DNA of 64,000 bases from Gyromitra esculenta (taxonomy: Eukaryota; Ascomycota; Pezizomycetes; Pezizales; Discinaceae). The notes beneath the pieces are model-generated. The model did no database searches and was not told the origin of the DNA. It worked only from the letters and a program-made list of their open reading frames with translations. Numbering within the stretch: position 1 is the stretch's first letter; each line of letters starts with the position of its first letter. The stretch lies in NCBI GenBank assembly GCA_038503075.1, contig JBCAML010000017.1, positions 620,001 through 684,000 of the forward strand, read 5' to 3'. Made by a program: the position numbers and the translations under genes. Positions 49,188 to 60,769 of this stretch are shown piece by piece.

Positions 49188-49360
49188 TCTTTGGCAGTAT
49201 AACGGTTAAGTATACTATCCCAGCACCGTAAAAATTGCTGAAAAGTCGCAACCAAACCTCCTCTGGTTTTCCTTATATAATTGGACGAAACCAGCAGCAA
49301 GGTGCACGTGCTCTGGGCTTGGCATGAGATATACGCGCGTGATGCGAAATCGACCACTGC
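49188..49360 (+). repeat. tRNA-Asp-headed SINE-like element, younger copy
   Basis: The head TCTTTGGCAGTATAACGGTT is nearly the 5' half of the tRNA-Asp genes (TCTTTGGTAGTATAGAGGTT), but the sequence leaves the tRNA before the anticodon and enters a body shared with 37714-37920 (AAACCTCCT, GAAACC, GCAAGGTG, GGGCTTGGCATG). A tRNA head joined to a repeated unrelated body defines a SINE. The 3' end is not certain. Confidence 0.5.
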
Positions 49361-50162
49361 GTAGAGTTATCCGATCGATCATTGGCTTTCTCGTTTTTGT
49401 TTTTTGTTGAAAAAAAGAAATTTGCGCCTGAGTACCTATCTGCGTCTGTGCGCACCGCACGCCCTGCTTCACCCAACATGTCTCGGACTGCGCAGCGTCT
49501 CTAAATGCGCCCGTATTTCTGACCCCGCTTACTACATGCAGTGGTCAACTCCAACGTTATCGCTACCATCTTTCCCCACAGCCGTAGCAATCTCTTCAGC
49601 TCACTCCGAATAAAAGCCCTCCAATGCACCGGCGACGTTTGCTAGCAGGCAAAGAGAACATAAAATTTCTAAGCGAAAAACATCCTTAGTTGAGGGGGGC
49701 GGCGGAACTTATGGTGCACAATCCACATGCCTCAGTCTGCTACTCTATTGCAGTCCTGCATGCAGACCCTTACTATTCGGTCACTTAATGCCTGAGCCTT
49801 GTACTTGCCAATAGGTATTCGGTTTGTCTCGGCAGTCGGTGTGACTTCTTACCAGGTGGATACATTGTTTACAGCTACTCCACGAATTTCAAAGCAATTA
49901 CGTGTCCGGAACATATATATCGATTTCAAAGGTTATTTATGCTACCGATGACTTCCCCTATTCCTTCCACATAAAACTAGTGAGGCCTTGGGGAAGTATT
50001 TATTTTTCGGAGCAAAAGAAGTCGATCATTGTGGTTGCTAGCACGCAGACTTATAACCATGAACAATAACAACCTTATCAGGAATGAAGAGCGACAAACT
50101 CAGACAGATAGATAGACACGCGATGTGAAAAAAAACCAAGTATTCCTCGCAAGCTACATAAA

Positions 50163-50354
50163 TCATAAACAAAAGAGAGATCCAACACAGTATCCCATAG
50201 GTATCGTGACCTTATCTGAGTACCAGTAGCTAGCATGTACCGTTGCAGGCTGGGCAGTAATTGCCGTACTGCGCAGTATGTAAGTGACAGTGAAACAAAG
50301 TACTAGGGCGGAGATGGTTACAATTTCGTTCCCGCAATGTGGGCACGGGAACAT
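50163..50354 (-). CDS. possible small zinc-ribbon protein or its frameshifted relic
   Basis: The frame from the second ATG begins MFPCPHCGNEIVT. In the same frame a hydrophobic stretch follows. In a neighbouring frame, one base apart, the sequence reads on as FHCHLHTAQYGNYCPACNGTC and stop. CPHC plus CxxH-type residues plus CPAC would make a coherent zinc-binding protein of about 45 residues if one base were missing. Either the annotated frame is a short membrane protein with one CxxC, or this is a broken zinc-ribbon gene. Confidence 0.3.
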   Translation of the reverse strand: MFPCPHCGNEIVTISALVLCFTVTYILRSTAITAQPATVHASYWYSDKVTIPMGYCVGSLFCL

Positions 50355-50828
50355 TTTGGGAAATTTGGTTGAGGGTGGGAGGTTTAAATTGAAGATTTCG
50401 TGTGGAGTAGTGTGTTTTCGTAGGAGTTTATGAGTATGATTGATCTGGACTGAAGGATGGTAGGGCGGGGGGGGAATTGGCGAGTTTATAAAGTAAATCA
50501 ACAGGGGAATACCGGCGGTGATTCCAGTGCCAGGAAGTAGAGTACTCGTAAATGGATGATATTTCTAAAGTAAGTCGGTCTGCATCTCATACAAAAGTCA
50601 TCAATCCAGTTTCTACGATATGCAGATCAGGTCGGTTTTAAGTAGTCATATCCACTACAAGTAGATGATCATCACAGTGTGATCATTTGTCATTCGAGAA
50701 AGTAGGCGGGTGCGCATTGTAATACCGCATTAACAATATATGGTCACGGTATGGTGAAATATGCTTGGGGCTAAGGTAAAACTGTTTCTGAGTTGATTTT
50801 TTTTGATGTCTTCATGTCCAAAAAGAAG
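50355..50828. other. gene-free stretch
   Basis: A run of C/G and A tracts is seen upstream of the small frame. No supported gene. Confidence 0.35.
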
Positions 50829-50962
50829 CTACAGGGACTTACGGGCGGACAGCGGATACGGTCTGATGGCGGACAGGGGTCTTTTCTGACTTGGCACGTC
50901 CAAACGGGGTATTTACACCGACAAATACGGTAATTTTGGACCCCTGTCCGCCGTCCCTATAG
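50829..50962. mobile_element. MITE-like element with nested inverted repeats
   Basis: The outer ends are CTACAGGGAC and GTCCCTATAG; the inner arms 50868-50881 and 50939-50952 are a perfect 14-bp inverted repeat (GGCGGACAGGGGTC). GGCGGACAG also occurs just inside the left end. Ends of the TACAGGG type are found in Tc1/mariner-like nonautonomous elements. No coding capacity in 134 bp. Confidence 0.6.
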
Positions 50963-51648
50963 TTCTTCCTTTAAGCAGCCAGAATCAATTTCTGAGACTC
51001 ACCACCTCTTATTCCAACGTACCAGCGCGTGGTTATATAGGCATTGCTGGTTAATGTGATAGCTCGCTGCGCAATGAGATCAACTTACTGTTCTTCAGCT
51101 CAATCTCGAAGTCTATCTCAATCCGTTTTGGTGTGACTTTGCAGCTCCACCTAGGTATTCGGGCCGTGCGGTTGCAATTGCTCACGGGGTCGCCTGTGGG
51201 ACGTTGGTTTTGTTACCCTTTAGGTATAGCGCTAATTGATAGGCAAACCCTAATCCACTTACGCTTCGCTATTAGTACATGTAATATTCCATTGGGAGGC
51301 TGCTACAACATCAAATATCATACATAGTGAGATACACATAAAACTCGCTGCTAGTAAACGGGTAAGCTATTTTGTATGACTCTAGAGCAGAAACATCACG
51401 TTCGGTCTCTATCCAGGATTCACCAACTGGTTTTTAGATTCCTGACTTGACCGGTTTCTGATTTGTATGAGTCTATACCGGCGTATTCTTCGTATCAAAC
51501 GCGAGAATTAGGTTGAGGAGAGAAAGCCATACGCTATGATGTCGCGCGGTGCTAGGCCAGGCTGGAGGTGCTGAGAGGTTTGCCAAAAAGGGTTTAGCAG
51601 CATCTAAATCGTTGAGTTTCAAAAGATGTGGGTATACTCTAGTACAGA
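50963..51648. other. gene-free stretch
   Basis: No supported gene or RNA. TACATGTA occurs at 51276. Confidence 0.35.
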
Positions 51649-51790
51649 GTAGTGGAGGGGACCGCGAGGCAGAGAGTATAACGAGGCTTGACGGGCTTGG
51701 CTAACAAATTGATCTCCATTAGGTAGCGAAATATTGAGTTTGTGAGCCAAGCCTCGTCATACCCTCTGCCTCGTGATCCCCTCCACTGCT
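51649..51790. mobile_element. foldback element abutting a broken tRNA-Asp
   Basis: The arms 51649-51690 and 51748-51790 are inverted copies with five differences, all transitions (C/T or G/A). The right arm runs directly into the D arm of a tRNA-Asp sequence and overlaps the place where its 5' acceptor strand should be. No coding capacity. Confidence 0.65.
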
Positions 51791-51859
51791 CTAGTGGTTA
51801 GTATACTCGCCTGTCATGCACGCTCGCGAGTGATCGGGGTTCAATTCCCCGCCAGAGAG
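51780..51859 (+). pseudogene. tRNA-Asp with lost 5' acceptor strand
   Basis: From the D arm (CTCTAGTGGTTAG) through the anticodon stem and loop with an eight-base intron (TGCACGCT in place of TGTGTGCT), the T arm (GGGGTTCAATTCCCC) and the 3' strand CCAGAGA, it matches the two tRNA-Asp genes at 33.6-34.0 kb. The 5' seven bases do not pair with CCAGAGA, because the foldback element occupies this place. It should not yield a mature tRNA. Confidence 0.7.
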
Positions 51860-52574
51860 AAATATATTTTTTGTTTTCATGCCTACTACTATTCTTCTTT
51901 AGAACGCCGATCGATTAGTGGGATATGAGTAAGGGGACCTAATGACGCGGGCTTCAAATGTGGCATGACACACATCTTCCAAATTTAGCTTAATCTTTAT
52001 CTTGTTTTGAGCAATTTATTCGCACAGCTTCATACTGCTATTGAGATTCGTCGTAGAAGAGGGTAGTGGTTCCATAAGACGTGTGCACATGGCCAGACAC
52101 ATACGTAGAAGGGAGGTCATACACGTCAAAGTGTTTTCACAAGAATCTCTATCGTCGAAAGGTAACGCGCCGTAGAGCCGTAGATGACGGTAATATCAAT
52201 GTCATTTGTGGCAATAGTAATCTATATATGTGCAAGTCTAGGTGGAGAGCGAGTCACGTGATCTACAAAAATCTTTACAAGTCAGTGGGAACAGCCATCA
52301 TTAGAGAGCAAAGGGCAAAAGACACGAGCATCAGGCCAAATATTTCTGGTAGTTTTCAAGCCAAAACGCTTTTTCTGCAACGTAGTGTACTGATTAGTGC
52401 AACTCTCAGGCGAATTTACGAGACGTGGCTCTCTCCGGTATATCAATGTTGATAGACACCGAGTGATAGATCATGAACATTAATTAGGAGATGGATATAT
52501 GTAGAGTAAAACTTCATGTATTTTATCACCACAACCAGTACCTTAAGCCTCTACAAATACAACAGTTTTGGTAC
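51860..52574. other. gene-free stretch
   Basis: A 123-codon plus-strand frame at 52081-52452 has no recognisable motif and atypical composition. The right end is the 3' region of the GPI-protein gene. Confidence 0.35.
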
Positions 52575-53593
52575 CTAAAGCATGAAAATAGCAACGGCAG
52601 CAACGACAGCAGTACTTCCTGCGCCCCAGAGGGACCCCTTCAAAGATCCGGCAGCATTCGTATCCAGCGCTGTAGTTCCATTGGTGGAAGCACTAGTATT
52701 CGTAGTAGCACTGGTACTTGTAGTGGTGTCTGAGGAATTAGCGGAGGAGGAAGAGGAAGTGCTACTGGAAGCATTGGGTGAAGCGAATGAGTAGCTGGAG
52801 AAAGACTTCTCCGATAATAGGACAGGATAATTGCTCGTATCAAGATCCGGACACACAACCGCTACATTCGCAATAGTAATTTGGTCATCTCCATATGTTG
52901 CACCTGAAATTTCGTAGCTGAACACGGAGGCTTGGGTGAGACAATTCATTTTGCAGAAAGCGGTGGTTTTCTCTGGGGTGTTGAGTGAAGTATCGTTGAA
53001 TTGCCAGACGGTGCGGTCATTTAAATTTTCATCAAAGATGCAAAATTCATCAGAATCCCTAGAAGAGAGATAAACGTTAGCCTTGATCTCGAATTAACAG
53101 AGCGGAAGCACCCAGTAGATAAAACTTACAGATCCTTCATGCAGTACGTCCAGTACATCATCTCTACTGCTGGAAGTCGCTTGTTCGCAACACTTGCCAA
53201 CGTAATCGCACCTTGGGGTCCAGTAGCATCAAAGGTTGAGAAGCCAATTTCAGTCAGCTGTGAAGTTGCAGCTTTAATATCGTCCTCCGAACACTGCTCC
53301 CTGAGATTATCCCTCCACTTCCTAAAACCATCAATACACTCAGTTGTGCATTGTGTTTCAAGGACTTTTTTGGGGTCCGAGGTTTCGTCGGGTTGAAATA
53401 GGCCGTTTTTATCACAAGCGATGTCTGCTACATAGGCAGCCGTGCAAGCCTCAGAGATGCCCCAGGAATCGGGGATAGTGTAGTCGACGGTTTCGCCACC
53501 GAAGTCGATGAAAGTTGCATTGAAGTTGAATGTAGCAGAGACAATGGGGATGATGAGGGCACCGAGAGTGATCAGGCGGGTAGCGGGAAGCAT
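52575..53593 (-). CDS. secreted GPI-anchored Cys-containing protein
   Basis: Two exons (53130-53593 and 52575-53058) join with a 71-bp intron to 315 aa. The start was set at MLPATRLITLGALIIPIVSA because this makes a normal signal peptide; an ATG 19 codons upstream would give a worse one. The mature part has about ten cysteines (for example SEACTAAYVADIACDKNG, TQCTTECIDGF, REQC, YWTYC), probably disulfide-bonded. Residues 235-285 are a Ser/Thr/Asn-rich stalk for O-glycosylation. The end is a small-residue cleavage site (NAAGS) followed by a hydrophobic tail, the signal for a GPI anchor. It should sit on the plasma membrane or cell wall. No known domain was recognised. Confidence 0.8.
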
Positions 53594-55471
53594 TTCGAGA
53601 AAGAAGGTGATGTTATTAGTATAACACGTATCGTAAAAATTGGGAATCAAGCGAGAGGATGAAGAAGATTGCTGATATAGTAAAGAGCGTGAGCTGATCG
53701 AAAATTCAGCAAATGATTGACTTGAATTGAATTGGTTTCGATGAAATAGAAGAGGAGGGAGAGTAGGAATATTATTGTGGTGGTTTCTCTATAGCCCAGA
53801 ACCCACCAGCAAGCCACGTGGGTGACATGTCCTGATTTTTTGAATACGAGTGATCCTAGTGAGATTGGCTGATGGAACAGACAAGAGACCGTGTTTTGTG
53901 TAGCATGGGCTTCGGAGCAGTTTAGCCTTTACCATTAACGCCTTCGTTAGCCACTTCGCTCTTGTGCAGGTAGAGAAGGTGTTTCCGCCAAGAACCATCG
54001 TGAAAAGCCAGATCTTCCTCCAGAATCTACTTTAATCGCCATCTGAGGATAATCACTCTGTACTCCTGGCGACCTAAATTCTATTTACGAGCATCACCCA
54101 GTTAATTTATAGGGATGCCTATTCTATAGAAATATTAACTTCGACCCAATGCGAATCTCTATGGAGCAATTGAGCGGTGCGTGCAAGCATAGCTTGGCAG
54201 GCTGTAAGCTCACTCTGTATATTGAAAAAAGGGGCGAGAAAACTCTATAGGCCATAGGTCTCGGTTTTGTGCGGATCCATCAGTGCTCATACCATGCTGC
54301 ATACGTATTCTCTTCGCTAGGTGTTCAGAGTAAGCGGAATGCGCTAATCCAAACGAAATGAGTGTCAGCAAAATGCCAAGCAAGGTCTTGGCTTGAGATG
54401 AGGGGCAATCCGCAAGCGAACCCTTCACCCGAATCCATGGAATTAGTAGATAAAATCCAGGTTCTGATCGAGCCCCCTAGCACATGTCTTTCCTAATTTG
54501 AGGGCAAAATGGTAGTAAGATGCTGGACATCGATGTTGTTAGTTAGATCAAGGAGGGGGATGTTGATTAAGTTTTGAACGTTTGATTTTGTGGTTGTGTT
54601 ATTGGTTTATGTTTATGTTTTTGTTTTCTGTTTTCTGTTTTCTGTTTTAGTACGACCGCCATAACCTACGGGTTGGATGCGTGAATGAAAAATCTATCTA
54701 TCTGTCTATCATGTCTTTCTTATGTCGCTCCATATTGCCGTGTCTTAACCAAATCGAGTGATATATGGTGATCCATAATATGCCTTCAATTGCCGCTCGT
54801 CGAGGATCTCCTAGATTATTGAGGAAAATCTGTCCTCCTGCGATGAACTCAATTTGATTATTGTTCCAAGTGAGCTCTGCGATTATCTCTTGAATGATTG
54901 GTTTTGAAGTTACACGTATACTTCTGGCTTCCCGACCATAACTCTTAATATGCGCGTGGCATCCTAGCAGAAAATATAAAAGCTATAATGAAATACTAGG
55001 AAGACTCCAAATCCGTATTTAAAAAACCGTACCTCGTATCTTAACCAACTCAACTGCAGACATGAGATTCGACGTCTGGAGTTGGTAGGGAGGGTAACTG
55101 AATCTACAGGGCTCAACCTTAATGGTGCACCAATATAACAAACCCCTAACCCTACATTTTCGGCGCACCTTTGGTTTTCTGATCAGAGAGCTCTTTCCAG
55201 CATCCCGACAGCAATTCATTCAGACAATCGCATAAAAGCGCTTTAGTGATTTTTCTTCCAGGATACACAACTCGTGTCCTAGGATCGATCCAAGCTCTTT
55301 GGTAACGTTTTTTGTGATAAGGTTAAACGCGCGGCCACTGACAGAGCTCCACGCATTGCTGCTCCTCGAAATCCCCATCCTTTCAACTCCCCCCCCGCAG
55401 GTTAACAAAGCAATCCCCCTCCAGCCTCTCCTCAAAACGAAGTTCCCGAACCTACAACCGGAAAAGGTAGC
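53594..55471. other. divergent intergenic region
   Basis: About 1.9 kb between the GPI-protein gene and DPB3. A short TTTTCTG tandem repeat lies around 54620-54650. A 72-codon minus-strand frame at 54210-54428 with one hydrophobic segment is not supported. The last 150 bases are the DPB3 leader. Confidence 0.4.
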
Positions 55472-56298
55472 ATGCCGTACAATAGCTCAGCAATTCCTCC
55501 CGCAGAAGAGATTACGGGTCACTCAGCTCTCCCGCGTAAGCTGTCCCTCCATGCTTCGTTGCCGTGCCTCCAAACTGACTGGGATAAAAGTGTCGCGTGT
55601 GAAGAAAATTATTCGTCTCGATGAAGAAGTCGCCGGATGTTCCAATAACGCAGCGTTCCTCGTTACAGTGGCAGCAGTCCGTATTCCCCCTCTATTCACC
55701 AGCTTGGTAGAAGCTCAATTAGCTCACACAGTATCCGCTTCAGGAAATGTTTGTCCAGTATTTGGCGGAACAGGGACTGAAGATGACATATGGTGACCGG
55801 AAGCAACGGAAGACGATGCAGTATAAAGATCTCGGTTCGCCTATCTCCTTCTTTCCCCTTCCTGTTCGTCTCCTCCCTGCATTGGCCATTGAGATTGATG
55901 GTGGTGAAACAGCAAACGCAGTAGCTCGAATCGATAATCTCGAATTCCTCGCAGACGTCATCCCTCCCACCGTACCCTTTAAACAGATTCGAGAGAAGAA
56001 GAATAAAGCCACAAAGGACTCAGAGGCGGGGCAATTGGTGCTGCTCGGAGGACAAAAGATATTGCCGATAGGTGCTCCCAATGGCAGTAAAAAGCACGGA
56101 AAGAATGGTGGTGCGAAGAGTAAGACCTTGACACCCGATATCGATACGACTGCTGGTAATAGTGCTGTTGAGGAGGAGAAGGGTGAGGGTGAGGGTGAGG
56201 AGAGTGGAGAGGATGAACCAGCGCCGCCAAGAAAGAAGGGCGGGTTGGATAAGTTCCTGTTTGATAAAAGTAAGAGCCGCGATAAAGAGACGAACTGA
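55472..56298 (+). CDS. DPB3: histone-fold subunit of DNA polymerase epsilon (Dpb3-like)
   Basis: Four exons (55472-55535, 55591-55676, 55744-55834, 55913-56298) join in phase to 208 aa. The start MPYNSSAIPPAEEITGHSALP was chosen because it resembles fungal homologues and splices cleanly by GTAAGC. Residues 22-100 form a CBF/NF-Y-type histone fold: SRVKKIIRLDEEV, CSNNAAFLVTVAAEMFVQYLAEQ, YKDLANAVARIDNLEFLADVIP. The C-terminal half is a disordered, Lys/Glu/Gly-rich tail ending in DKFLFDKSKSRDKE. Dpb3/Dpb4 (POLE4/POLE3) dimers bind double-stranded DNA for polymerase epsilon and help pass on parental histones. A role in a chromatin remodeller or NC2-like complex is an alternative. Two introns use the less usual donors GTCCGT and GTTCGC. 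Confidence 0.87.
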
Positions 56299-57044
56299 GT
56301 GGGGGGTGGGGGATAGATGATAGGCATGGAACGTGGCTGCAGTTTGCTTGAATCACTCGCTTTGCTGGGCTCGAGAGTGGTTAACCTCTTTATCTACTGA
56401 TTTAAATTGTAGGCTGAATTATTTTCTCTAATTCTTGGTCTGGTTTTGCTTTTTCTTACTGTGTATTATTAGGAATCTGTCTTAAAAGGAGTTTTTTTTC
56501 TGTTATTTTTTTTGGTAACAAACTCGTGATTCTATCAACTATTTTCAACTTCAAGATCTTCACAAATAACTTCAAGAGATTGAATACCTTCGCGATAGAG
56601 AGAGAAAAAAAAATAGTTTACGATAAGTCGATGTTGCCTGGATGAAATCCCTCTGCACAATCCTCAATCATCGCTAATAAAACCCTCAATTCCATGCATA
56701 TGCATCTGCAGATGAGTGAAAAGCACGGAAACTTCATGTAGCTGCCTTTCCAATTTCCCACTTTGACATATTCACACATGAGAAGGTTACACGAAAAATA
56801 AAGCTTACGACGAAATCGTTCTGAGTTGCGCTTTTTTTTTTTTATCGCTACCAAATGAATGAAACGAATGAAACGATCCCCCAAGGGAAAGAAGAAAAAA
56901 AACCAATTCCATCTATCCTCTTTCCATTCTACCCAATCCTGAACCCCATTCCACACTACTTCTATTTTCGTTCTCGGAGAACGGGCAATGGTTTATCCAA
57001 AATCGAAGCTGCAGGAAAAACCCCCCACATCCCCCTCCGCTCCG
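56299..57044. other. convergent 3' regions
   Basis: Between the DPB3 stop and the stop of the small zinc-knuckle gene. AT-rich with T and A runs. No supported gene. Confidence 0.45.
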
Positions 57045-57245
57045 CTACATCTTGTAGCAGTTGCCGCACATATGATGTCCGCAAGCGCATTCAACGTTGC
57101 TCATAAGATACACATGGTTGCACTGGCAACACTGCCATTTCGTACTCCCCCAGATATAGTCGTGGCTGGGGGACTCCATAGAGCTCGACAGGGAGTCGGT
57201 AGGAAGTTGTGCAGTAGTTTGAGGAGGAGGTTGAGGAGAATCCAT
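57045..57245 (-). CDS. small cysteine-rich zinc-knuckle protein
   Basis: The frame from MDSPQPPPQTTAQL gives 66 aa; an ATG 40 codons upstream would make 106 aa with a His/Arg-rich start, less likely. The last 35 residues carry C-C-Q-C, then C-A-C-G-H and C-G-N-C, spaced as CxxC-x(11)-CxCGHxxCxxC, which can bind one or two zinc ions. A Trp precedes the first knuckle (WQCCQC). Such tiny proteins with W.C..C and CGH..C..C are common but uncharacterised in filamentous ascomycetes. No signal peptide, so probably intracellular. Confidence 0.6.
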   Translation of the reverse strand: MDSPQPPPQTTAQLPTDSLSSSMESPSHDYIWGSTKWQCCQCNHVYLMSNVECACGHHMCGNCYKM

Positions 57246-58920
57246 TATTATATTCGTCCTTAGAGCTCTAACGATGGTTCCAATGTGTATATTCCTGTGT
57301 CCGCGACTACGTGATGAGGTGAATTGGAGTGAGTGATCGTGGTGGTGGCGGGGGTGGTGGGTCATACCATATTTATAGTGTTCGCAGTGTGTTGAAGGTT
57401 TGTCGATCTCAAATAGACTTCCACTCTACGAAAAGCTTTCTGGAGTTTTCTTCGCACCCCTGTGCGAGCCAATTAGGGAAATGTGAATTCAGGCTTTGGT
57501 TAGCGCCGAGCTTGGTCGATATTAATCGTACAGGTCATAAAAAAAAAAGACCATGACCATCAATAACCCGGATTAATCCTTTTTTTTCTTCTTTTTTGCT
57601 TTGTGCACAAATACTCTGCCCAGATACCATAACTCTACTAGCGCTGTCGAATGATTTGGGTCATGGCGTCTGGAAATTGGTGAAATCTTAGTGTTCAGCA
57701 TCGATGGGGTGGGTGCATATTGTGGGGGCTTTATCTTACCATTGTTTGTTAAAATGATGTTCCTATCCTATAAGGCCACTAAGGAAGGAGCGGCAGGACG
57801 AGATGTAGTTTCCCTAGTAACCGGCACTTAGCACGACTGGAGTTTCAGGAGACTCGCCAGGATCATGATATCTGACTCGTCCCTATTCCCTGTACCAATT
57901 GAAGTGCATCCTCTGAATACAGCGAGTGAATATTCTCTGGTAAGCCATTCCATTCAAAAAGAAACCCTTGAGAAAGAGGATGCTGGATATATGGTATATA
58001 TCTATAGGTTTCCTAGTACGAATATACTCGTTATTCTCAATCGAGGATACATGTATTTGAGCTGTGGCGACGATGGCGACGATGGCGACGGGGATCACAG
58101 TGCACCACAGTGGCGGCTGTGCGCTCTAGAATTCCCGCAGACACCATAAAATTAGCCTTGTTTCCATTTCTAGGTTCGTTCCTATCTCCACCTACCATAG
58201 GCCCTATGGCAACAGCAAGCTGCTGAGTTAAGGCTAGGCACGAGGTTATCATCTCCGCTCTACGATTATACTTGGATCACAGACCTGTACTCTATACCAG
58301 TCAAAGGCAGTAGCGACGAGGACTACACGGAGCTTATCGTGTGTATAATGCAAATCTCGTGGCTGCCTACTGCAGCAGCAAACCGACAGGTTGGGGCTGG
58401 GCACGAGCATAGGGTAATACATACATGTATACACTAACCATACCCTAACAACTCCTAGGTGTATAGTACCCTTGCTAATAGATCAAGATAAAATCTGGAT
58501 AAAATTAGAACCTGTAGTGGCTGTATTAATCTCTTGCCCAACCCCATCAGCAGTAGCGAAGTCGTAAGGGGTGGGAGTGAGCCTATAGCTGTATGTACGA
58601 AAATTTCGCAGCCAGACAAAGTGAAACTGATACTGAAAAACGGGATCTTCTGGATTGGATAGCTACAGCACCCCTAGCACCAGAACCTTAGGGACTAGTA
58701 CAGTGCGCATCTTATCTTGTGTGATTGCAAATGTGGGACTCTCCACAGTTCTTACGTGTATTTGAATTTTCATATCAATACAAATAATACAGCATCGTAC
58801 ATGTCTCTGAAACGCAGAAGGAATCGCAAAACCAAACACTCAATGCGCCGAAAGAAACACATAGATCAATTATCGAAACAATACAAGTTTCCGCCAAACA
58901 TTGGTATCTTTAAGCACACT
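57246..58920. other. intergenic
   Basis: About 1.7 kb. A GGCGAC triplet repeat lies around 58065-58092. TACATGTA occurs at 58048 and 58422. The right end is the 3' region of IDI1. No supported gene. Confidence 0.4.
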
Positions 58921-59904
<984 letters not shown>

Positions 59905-60769
59905 TGCGAACGCTGCGTGGAGGAGAAGGCGACACGATTGAAGCAGAGGAAGAGAGGCAAGACAGGGTGAGAGAAAACAGGACCACGTGAACCGTGTGTG
60001 CAGACCCTGCAGCTTGCAGGGGCCAGCTTGCCCCTCGAAGCCGTTCTGGCCTAATGGCCCGTGCGCTCGGTACCAAGACTTGGCTCTGTGTGGGGATGTT
60101 CCCCACGAACAACCCCATGGACACTGTAAGTGACCCTTGCCATTACTATTCGAGCGTATTTCACAGCATTGGTAGTAGTGAGTCTTGTGTCGAGAAAGCT
60201 TTGTAGGGGCCGAACCGGGGCTGTGCAGAACCACAACTCCAATCCCACCAGAGACACGGTTCTGATGGCGAAAAGGGCTGGAAAATAAAGCTCATCCCTA
60301 GAAGCCCTGCTCGATGCCTGCTATCACACGGAAAAACATACCCGCAGAAATCCCACACGCAAGAGTGCTGCGACTAAATTCTTGCTCTTTATGGGCCTGT
60401 ACCATACTCTGCAGTTATCCGGTTCAAAGAGTCTCTGTGCAACAGCCAGGATGGTTTGTGGTATGCATGTATTTGCCGTGCTTCCCCTTGAATTCAACAT
60501 CACCTATCGACCCTGAGCGCTCATAAAATTTCAGTTGAGGAGCTGGCTGTCTGCTTTCGCAGCTACCAGGTAGCCCCTACGACATTCATGCAGTGGCGCG
60601 AATCATCTGCCCAAGATTCCAGAAACGAGTGATAGTCTGTGCGTATATCTAAAACCACGTGATGAACAAATTCCTTGGCGCTGTGTGCAACAAGAGCCTC
60701 ATCCAACATCTGGCCAGCAAGAGCTGTTGGATGCTGTACCTGCACCGATTAATCTCCGCCACCGATGAC
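59905..60769. other. divergent promoter of IDI1 and the CLC gene
   Basis: About 0.9 kb between two starts. Overlapping short frames are unsupported. No named factor site was recognised with confidence. Confidence 0.45.

Larger units (their letters stand above)
48499..50162. other. gene-free stretch with small repeats
   Basis: This holds a 71-bp foldback and the younger tRNA-Asp-headed SINE listed separately. The remaining frames are short and unsupported. Confidence 0.35.

Noticed and set aside
54210..54428. 72-codon frame with one hydrophobic segment as a small secreted protein
   Set aside because: The hydrophobic segment starts too late for a good signal peptide, there is no cysteine pattern and no other support.
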